From assembly GCA_944474755.1 (NCBI GenBank), contig OX104122.1, forward strand, positions 23,461,714 to 23,525,713: a stretch of 64,000 nt of DNA, read 5' to 3'. A program made the translations under genes and the position numbers. The DNA comes from Limnoperna fortunei (Eukaryota > Mollusca > Bivalvia > Mytilida > Modiolidae). Below the pieces are notes generated by a model that had not been told where the DNA came from, did no database searches, and worked only from the letters and a program-made list of their open reading frames with translations. This document shows positions 52,001 to 62,000 of the stretch, piece after piece; position 1 is the first letter of the stretch; each line of letters starts with the position of its first letter.

Positions 52001-55000
52001 AAAATGATTTAAGCACGGATATAGTACTGATTCATTTTGAAGCTAATGTCATGGATTTTGTTTGGAATAGATAAACCACACATTTTTGGAACGATTTAAA
52101 TGCAATTTCCAAGTTAGGAACAGATAACAAAATGATAAAAAATTATTTATCTTGGAAACCGCAAACATGTATGAAAACTGCAAACATTGGTATCCAGGAA
52201 ATAAAATAATCCACATTATTCATTGAATGAAATGTTTTCTATTAAAGTATTGTCTGAAAATTGTTATAAAGTTATGTTAAGGCATCGTTATTGTTATTAC
52301 AGTGATATTAAAAAATAAAATAATGTTACAGGTTGTTCTGAAAGAAAAACTTACAGCGAAACCCACAGGTATGTTAGTTCAAATTATTTTGTTTGTTTGT
52401 TTGAATGGTGTTCTATACCACTTTCAGCAATTTTTCAGCAAAATCATGGCGTCTAGTTTTTATAGAGGACAGAAGGTGCAGTATTCAGTTAAAATCGAAC
52501 ACTTAAACCTTAAATTAAAGTTGATCATCCAATGAAATTGGTTTATATGGCCAAGCTGTTTAATATGTCATGTACCAGCTACATACTGTTTATTATGAGG
52601 CCTGTCATGTGCTAGCTACATACTGTTTATTATGAGGCCTGTCATGTGCTAGCTACATACTGTTTATTATGACACCTGTCATGTGCTAGCTACATACTGT
52701 TTATTATGAAACCTATCATGAGCTAGCTACATACTGTTTACTATGAGACCTATCATGTGCTAGCTACATACTGTTTATTATGAGATCTGTCATGCGCTAG
52801 CTACATACTGTTTATTATGACACCTGTCATGTGCTAGCTACATACTGTTTATTATGAGATCTGTCATGTGCTAGCTACATACTGTTTATTATGAGACCTA
52901 TCATGTGCTAGCTACATACTGTTTATTATGAGATCTGTCATGTGCTAGCTACATACTGTTTACTATGAGACCTGTCATGTACTATCTGCATACTGTTTAG
53001 TGTGAGACCTGTCATGTGCTAGCTACATACTGTTTATTATGACACCTGTCATGTGCTAGCTACATACTGTTTATTATGAGACCTGTCATGTGCTAGCTAC
53101 ATACTGTTTATTATGACACCTGTCATGTGCTAGCTACATACTGTTTATTATGAGACCTGTCATGTGCTAGCTACATACTGTTTATTATGACACCTGTCAT
53201 GTGCTAGCTACATACTGTTTATTATGAGACCTGTCATGTGCTAGCTACATACTGTTTTATTCCACTTGGTCCATATGAACTGTTTTATACACTATGAATG
53301 TTTTATTATGAAAGGCACCATGTTCCATGTACTTATTACTGGTACCCTTTGTTTGTTTACAGATGAGATATCTGGGATTGTCATTGGTCATAAGGTTCAT
53401 ACTAAAGAGACTGGTGCTACATTATGTCGATATTGTGGAACAGCCACTAAACAAACAAATTTCTTATTGGTAAGTTTAATTGTGCATTTTAAGCTGTCCA
53501 TCTGCAAGGTAATCTATTTATATCTCTATTAAAATTTTGAAGGTATAGTTACGTAAGCAAACATCTCTTTTCAAACAGACTTTGTGTTATATTGATTATA
53601 ATTTTAATTTGAATGTGCTACGAACGTAATTTTATTCTGGAGTACATGGATTTTAATTGCCAGGTGTGACTGGATTAGGTCTGTCATTTTCATTATTTGA
53701 GATTTTAGTGTGGTACATTTATTATAGCCTGGTTTTCTTTTAAAAATAAATAACACTAAAGCAAAACAAGCTCATGACCACAAATGATTGAATCACAGTT
53801 TTGAACAATGTCACATGACACCTGCTATTGTCACATGACACCTGCTATACTAAACATAAACAAGGAAGTTGATTTTAAGCTAAACATAACTTACAAACAT
53901 CTCTTTGAATCACAATTACTAAATTTTTTTTAATTTGGCATTGACCCAACACTTCTGAATTTTAAAAAGTCAAAGGTTTGTCTGGTTCAGCTAATAACCA
54001 AAATCACAAGTCTAATTGCAGACCAGAATGGTCCTGGACTTCAGACCACCATTAATTTTGAAACCTTGGAGTATATGGGTGGTAGGTAAAAGGTTAAGCA
54101 TCAGTATTTTATACATTAAAATTAAAAGGTTAAAAAATGGGTCATTTATTATAAGAAAAAAGAACTGTAGATACATAGGAGTTATCAATAGACAATTTTT
54201 AGTCAGGGACAAACAAAACCTAGTGAAATAAAACAGAGGACAACAACAACAAAAAATAACCAGACACACAACCCAAAAACAAAAAACTGGGTGACACAAA
54301 CCCCACCTACCTTGTTGTTAAGAAGCTGTTGTAGAAAATCCTCCTCATTCCTATAGATTAATAAGTTAGCAAAAAGGCCGCACAGTTGGTACTCATTGGA
54401 ATGCATACAGTCTGCTGCAAAACAGGTCCCCAAAAACAGTAAAAATAATAGTACAAGCAGAGTTAATATGTATGCTAGACAAATAAGCACAAAATAAAAT
54501 ACAGTAGAACTTGGATAACTCAAACTCGCTGGGGTTGCGAAAAATAGTTCGAGCTATCGGTAGTTGTAGCCACCAAAGTTGGACAACTTACAAAAATGTA
54601 TCTGTTCTGTACTGTGACAGTTTTTGTTTTTATGTCACTTTTTAATTTCTTACATGCGGAATGGGTGTTTTGGGAACTAAAATTCGTTTTAAATGTCTAT
54701 AGATGTTTATTTCATGAATTTTGACACGAATAAAGTTATTTTGGGTGTTAGTTTGTGAAATTTAAAGTTTCATCATCAGTTATTTACTTCCCTTGATTGC
54801 ACAAAAAACCAGTTTGTGCATGGTATATCTACCATAGAAGTTAAATTAAGTAAATAATTTCCACAGTATTTATTGCCGACATGTTTTTTTTTAAAATTAT
54901 CTTGGCTTTTACAATTGGTTTTTTAATATCAATTAAACCGCAAATGTCAACAAAAGTCGTAAATGATTTTTACTTGGAATGGTTTCGTTTTGATTTCATA

Positions 55001-56027
55001 ATCCGCTTGGTACCTGTACTAATCTTATGACTTCTGTTATCAACGTCCTTTGTACCGAATTTAATTACTTCTCACCGAGGCTTATATTTTAGTTCGAGTT
55101 ATTGATGGTGACTTACAAGAATTGGCTATCAAAGGGACCTATAAACGAGTTCGAGTTTTTGAGAAATCAGTGTTAGAAAAACCTGTGTTTTTTGTTCAAA
55201 CATATATAGAAATAAATGAAGGGACTTTAAAAACAGTTCGAGAAATCTGTGGTGTTCGAGCCATCCGAGTTCTAGCTACTGAAGTTTTACTGGATGTATC
55301 TTTATTGTACAGAAACAAAATGGTTGTACTTTTTACACCCATGATAAAATAATATCGCAAATCTTCTTATACATTGGTAGTTTTTTATTAACTATTTTAT
55401 CATACAATATTTGGTTTTTAAGGAACTCAGGAAAAGTTTGTACAGAAAAGACACCATTTATACTATAGATCAAAAGGACAAGAATTATAAAGAGACGGAG
55501 GATGACAATAAGGGGCTAAACATTATAGCATTAGGAAAAGATTTGGGAAACATTGAGAAAGGAGCTGGAATTATAGTCAAGGCATTGTTAGAACCATTTG
55601 AACAGCCAGAAATAAGCTTCACTGCACTAGAGTTGGATTCAGCTGAAGATGTTAAAATTGAACTCAGGTTTGCATTGTTACGACATTCTTTGTGGTCATG
55701 AAAACGTGGCCTGTCTTTGTGGCTCTGATCGTAGGGGCAGTATATGTGGCCAGTATCAGAGAGCAGTCTTTGTGGCTGCATGCTCATAAAAAAAGTCATA
55801 TATATATTTATGTAGGCAGTGTTGTATTGCAGTCTTTATGAGGGGTCTCAGTGGCCGAGTGGTTAAGGTAGTTTGTCTACTATTGATCATATGGTCTGTC
55901 AACACTGAGATTGAAGGTTCGAGTCTCACTGCTGGTAGGATGTACTCAACTCCAGTCTTAATTGACAAGGGTTGTCAGTTTTCTTCCGAAGGTCAGGCAT
56001 TTTCTCCAGGTTTTCCGGTTTCCTCCC

Positions 56028-56058
<31 letters not shown>

Positions 56059-59000
56059 AACCAAAAAAAAACTGGACACTATAATATAGCTGAAAAATTG
56101 CTGAAAGAGGCATTAAAAAACATTCAATCAAACAAACAAACAATTTACACACACATTGCTAACAACTGTGCCGATTGAAGAAGGAGAAAAGTTATTTAAG
56201 AGAATGTTAGTAGAAGGGCTTAGACCCGTGATATGTGCTAAATTCACACAAACTATTAGGCCATACAAATTAAAAAATTTTTTGTTTGTAAAATATTTTT
56301 GTTTTAAAAATAGACATGAATTCTTCTTTAAATTGTTTTGTCCAATTAAATTACAATCAGTATGTTACTGATTAAAAAAACCCAATTTGTCTATGTAAGC
56401 ATAAAATGTGTGCAGACTTTCTGATGCCATTATGACGTAGTCTGATGTATATTTGTGGAATACAGTTTTTGGTGGATTTGGTGGATACAGGCAAAAGCAA
56501 GCATTTTATCCAGGTCTTTTTGTTCTTATGAACTTTATCTTAAACCATGTGAATTTGTCCATCCAAATTTGGTTTCCTCGATGATTATGTCCAAATTTGG
56601 TTTCCTCGATGATAATTCAAAAAACTTGCTTCTGATTTAAATGAAACTATGGGATATTGTTACATATCAGATTGGAAAGAAGCCTGTTGATTTTGAGGTC
56701 AAATTTCAAGGTCACAGTCCTCAAAAAACTTTGATAAAATTTTGATAAAAAGGCTGTTTCTGGACAATAACAAAAAAAGTTTGCATTTGATTTCAATGAA
56801 AGTTGGGGATACAGTTTAATATTAGGTGGATCAGAAGCCTATCGATTTTGGCAGAAATCTATCAAATTTCAAGGTCACACTTGCCAAAATATTTAAATGT
56901 TTTTACAAAAAAAAAGCCGTTTCTGGACAATAACTCAAAAAGTGTGCATTTGATTTCAATGAAACTTCAGGATATTATTACATATCAGGTGGGTAAGAAG
57001 TCTATTTATGCTGCAGAAATTTCATCAAAGGTCAAGATCACCAGTCAACAAAAAAGAAATTTGTACAAAAAAAGTTCTGCAAAATTTAAGCTGGGGTACC
57101 AGTGATCTCTAGATAAACTTTTTTATTAATGAAATGGACCAATGAAATTTTAGCAGAGCAATTCTGCAGGAAATAATGGTATTTATTCTTATTTATTTTT
57201 GTAGAAATGGTACATACGATTTATCATACTCATTAAAAACAGGGCAGCTAACTCATGGTGGTAAATCCCAAACACTATATGGAAATGATCATCTTGGGAA
57301 AACAGTCAGAATCAGCGTTTCACCAGTTTTCCAGCAGGAGGCAATTTTTTATAATGTTAAAGTTACCGTAAACAAAGAAGCACAGGTACAGGTCACGGTG
57401 CCTGCCAAAACGTACAAACCATACATAGTGCCAGCAAATGAAATAAAGCCAGAAGATATGAAGTCTGTGATAATGGTGCATGGCCACAGTATTAGAGGAC
57501 ATAAGGTTAGTATTACATTACTGCAATAAAATTCAAAATGGGGTACAAATGGGATAATGTGAAACAGTGGGGTACAAATGGGATAAAATGAAACGGGTAG
57601 GTTTGATAAGGTCAGAATTTAGCCTTATTTTCTTATGAAATATGAACGTTTATTTTTTGACTTCATATACAATATTCATACTATGTATGAAAATATAAAA
57701 TTTATTTATACGAACCTTACAAACAGGTAGAAATGCGAGGCTCTGCTGATCATTTCTCACCTGTTTCGCGGTAAGTACAAATAAACTTTATATATTCTAA
57801 CACTGTACGAATAATGCTTTTATCCTGCAACCCTGAAATACATTTTACCTTGATGAATTACATGAAAATTTGCACTTTTAGCAGATTTTTCCTACATGAA
57901 GTTTTTGTCATGTTTTCTAGTGAAAGCCTGATGTCACAAACAAATATTGTATTCAACAACACGTCGTAAACCAGAACAGAATGCTAAATATCATTAGAAG
58001 CGAGGACAATGGTACCAGGAGACTTATATTCTGCACTGCCGAATAAAGCAAAAATTTGTTTGCCTTCCCTTATTGAACAGCAAATGTAATGGTTGCAGGA
58101 TAAATCATTATACTGTGACATAATCCTAGCAATAATAAAGTTAATTACCTCTTATTTTGAGACAATAGCAACTTTAAATTTTCATACAAATAATTCAGTG
58201 AATGCATGTAAGAGCAAAATTCATATTTACTGAAATGTTAATTATTGTTATTAATCTTTTATGGATTAAATTTATGAAGTAAGAAATATTTGTTTAGGTC
58301 TTGTAAGGACTATTTAGCACCTGATCCTTTTAGTTGTTCAAAATATTTCTAAAATTGTGAGGGGCCTGAGTGGCTGAGTGGTTACTATAGATCATGTTGT
58401 TTGTCAACACCAAGATCGCGGGTTCAATTTTCACTCCAAGCAAGGTGTTCTCAACTCCAATCTTAATTGATAAGGATGCTAGTTTTCCTACCGCAGGTCG
58501 AGGGTTTTTTTCTGGGTACTCCTGCTTCCTCCCCCAATAACAACTGGACACCGTTATAAAAAATACAGAACACTGATGAAACTGTCAAAAAAAGACAATC
58601 CACAAATCAAAGTCCGAGAAACTGGCAAACTCCAGAACCATCAACCAAAAATATAGTAACTACAGCAATGGTCCTGACTTGGTACATGAATTTCAAAAGA
58701 AATGGTGGGTTAAACCAGGTTTTATGGCATGCCAAACCTCTGGCTTCCATTACTGTAGAATGTGAGTTGGCTGGTAAACCAGGTTTTATTGCATTCCAAA
58801 CCTCCCACTTCCATTATTTTTTGTGAGTTGGTTAGCTGATTAAAATGAATGGGTATTATATACCACTGGTCACTATTAGGTGTATCCAACAATCATTGTA
58901 GCACATTCACTGTATACTTAATTCAAAAATTGGAAAAACTATCTGCAACCATATTTTCAAACGAGATATTTTTGGACAAGGAAGTGGTATCTATAGTAAA

Positions 59001-62000
59001 ACATACAAAAGGGGTTGACCAGTCATTTTTTCTTTTGGTTTATAAGTTTATCTGGAAAAAAGGTGACGTTTGTAAAAATCAGTATACTCTCTACAGGCTC
59101 TTGCATACCTGATCATTTAAGAAATATAGACACCGTATGCAGGAGAAGCTGGAATATTGCTACATAGTTGAGGAAAATAATTTATAATTTTGAAATTAAA
59201 ATCGTAAATTCTTGTGCTAAGACAAACAAAAATCTTTCCTAACCAGTCATTTAAAATACATACAAAATATTTTGACAGGTGACTACTTATTTAATTTTCT
59301 TGCATTATTATTACATGCATTAAAACAAAGGATTTTTTTCTTTCAACAGAAATTCGAAATAACAGCAGGAATGAGGGTAGAAGCTTTAGACCGGAAAACT
59401 CCTTCATTGATATGTGTAGCAACAGTTGGTAGGTGGTTATTCATAATCAAATTTCTCTTATGTTTTGATCTTTACTGCATTTAACACAATTGATTATATT
59501 ATTATTTCATATTTACAAAATTATTAACTTGACTTGATAACAAACTGATCAAACTGATTGATTGATTGATTGATTGACATCCAGTGAGCATTATTCCAGA
59601 CAAGGACAAGTCAACTATCAATAAATCAACATGGAAATAGTAAAACAATGCCACTGGAAAATGTCTCCGTCCACAATGCCACTGGAAAATGTCTCCATCC
59701 ACAATGCCACTGTAAAATGTCTCCATCCACAATGCCACTGGAAAATGTCTCTATCCACAATGCCACTGGAAATGTCTCCATCCACAATGCCACTGGAAAA
59801 CATCTCCATCCACAATGCCACTGGAAAACTTCTTTGTCCCTACCTAAATCGCCATAGTTACAAAGCCACTGGAAAACATCTCCATCCACAATGTCACTGG
59901 AAAACATCTCCGTCCACAATGCCACTGGAAAACATCTCCATCCACAATGCCACTGGAAAACTTCTTCATCCCTACCTAAATCGCCATAGTTACAAAGCCA
60001 CTGGAAAACATCTCCATCCACAATGTCACTGGAAAACATCTCCGTCCACAATGCCACTGGAAAACTTCTCTGTCCCTACCTGAATCACCATACTTACAAT
60101 GCCACTGGAAAACACATTTTTCTATTTTGTTCATCACATGTTCTATTTTTCACAGTTCCTACAAATTTCATGAACATATTTATCTTTTGTATAATAGGAA
60201 GTCGAGAGTAATTTGGCATTACTATTTTTCATAACTTGATATCTCCCAGTACCTTAGGGTTGAAATTTTTTAGTCCTTGATATTTCTCAGTACCTTGGCA
60301 TATCCATTTTTTATTCCTTGAGATTTCCCATTAACTTGGCATTGCCATTTTTTATTCCTTAACATTTCCCATTAATTTGGCATTGCCATTTTTTATTCCT
60401 TGACATTTCCCAGCAACTTGTCATTGCCATTTTTTATTCCTTTACATTTCTCAGTAACTTGGCATTGCCATTTTTTATTCCTTGACATTTCTCAGTAACT
60501 TGGCATTGCAATTTTTTATTCCATGACTTTTTTCAGTAACTTGGCATTGTCATTTTTTATTCCTTTACATTTCTAAGTAACTTGGCATTGCCATTTTTTT
60601 TATTATATGAAATTTCCCAGCAACTTGGCATTGCTATTTTTTATTCCTTGACATTTCCCAGCAACTTGGCATTGCCATTTTTTATTCCTTTACATTTCTC
60701 AGTAACTTGGCATTGCCATTTTTTATTCCTTGACATTTCTCAGTAACTTTTGCAATTTTTTATTCCATGACTTTTTTCAGTAACTTGGCATTGTCATTTT
60801 TTATTCCTTTACATTTCTCAGTAACTTGGCATTGCCATTTTTTATTCCTTGACATTTCTCAGTAACTTTTGCAATTTTTTATTCAATGACTTTTTTCAGT
60901 TACTTGGCATTGCAATTTTTTATTCCATGACTTTTTTCAGTAACTTGGCATTGCCATTTTTTATTCCTTGACATTGCTCAGTAACTTGGCATAGCCATTT
61001 TTTATCCTTGACTTTTTTTTGTTGGACCGTAAGGCCACTACTGTTTATTTGTTTGCATAGTATGCTTTATGTTTTTCAGAAAAAGTTTATGAAGATGGTA
61101 AACTGCTCATTCATTTTGATGGTTGGACTAGTACATATGATTATGTTTGTGAACCAACAACCGTTGACATACATCCAGTTGGTTGGTTTGAAGCCAACCG
61201 AGGTCAAGAGTTCATGAGCAAATTCAATGCAAATCTACAAAAACCAAAAGGTAATGAACATACTGTGACAAAAATTAGTTGAATGCAAGGATGATAATCT
61301 AAAGGACAGAGTGCATTCAACATTTAAAACAAGCAATTAATTAATTTATGGAAACTTTGGTTCTATTAATAGAAACCTATTTCCCGTGTGACTTAACCTT
61401 GAAATATTCTGTACTGAATACTGATATATAATGTCTTCAGGGGAAATATAAATTTATAATTAAGACTATAAGGGTAGCAATAGTCTTAATTGATCAAATT
61501 TTCTAGATTCTTGACCAGATAAACTATGTTTTAAACAAATAAATAAATAAATACCCAATAAAATTATAGCCTTCCACAAAAATTAATAAGCAATACACTT
61601 ATTGTAAATGCCATCTCCATGAAGACTTCATTTCAGAAGGCAAATATGTAGATTCTGTGATTTAGTTTTTTGTTGTGTTCACAGAATTGACATCTTACCT
61701 GTGATTTAGTTTTTTGTTGTGTTCATGTAAATTCAAAAATAATTTTATGCGAGTAAAGCCATCTTTATTACATGTTCTCAGTGTTCACAAGATATGCCAG
61801 CATTGGGTGATTTCTTCAGCTATTCAATCTCATTGCTGGCACATCTTAGAAAATTTTTGGAAAAAAAACACCTATATATCAGTCAATTAATTACGGTATT
61901 TTAAATCTTTCTGATAACCTTGTTTTTTCAGGAATTCCAGAATCTTCCAAATTGCTGACAATTGATTGTCTAATTCAAATCTTTCTGATAACCTTATTTT

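Noticed and set aside
55972..56178. Proline-rich short protein
   Set aside because: The proline run is a slipped C-tract inside a SINE.
59626..60083. 150- and 143-codon open frames on both strands
   Set aside because: They are produced by a 28-bp minisatellite that stays open in several frames; no domain or splice context.
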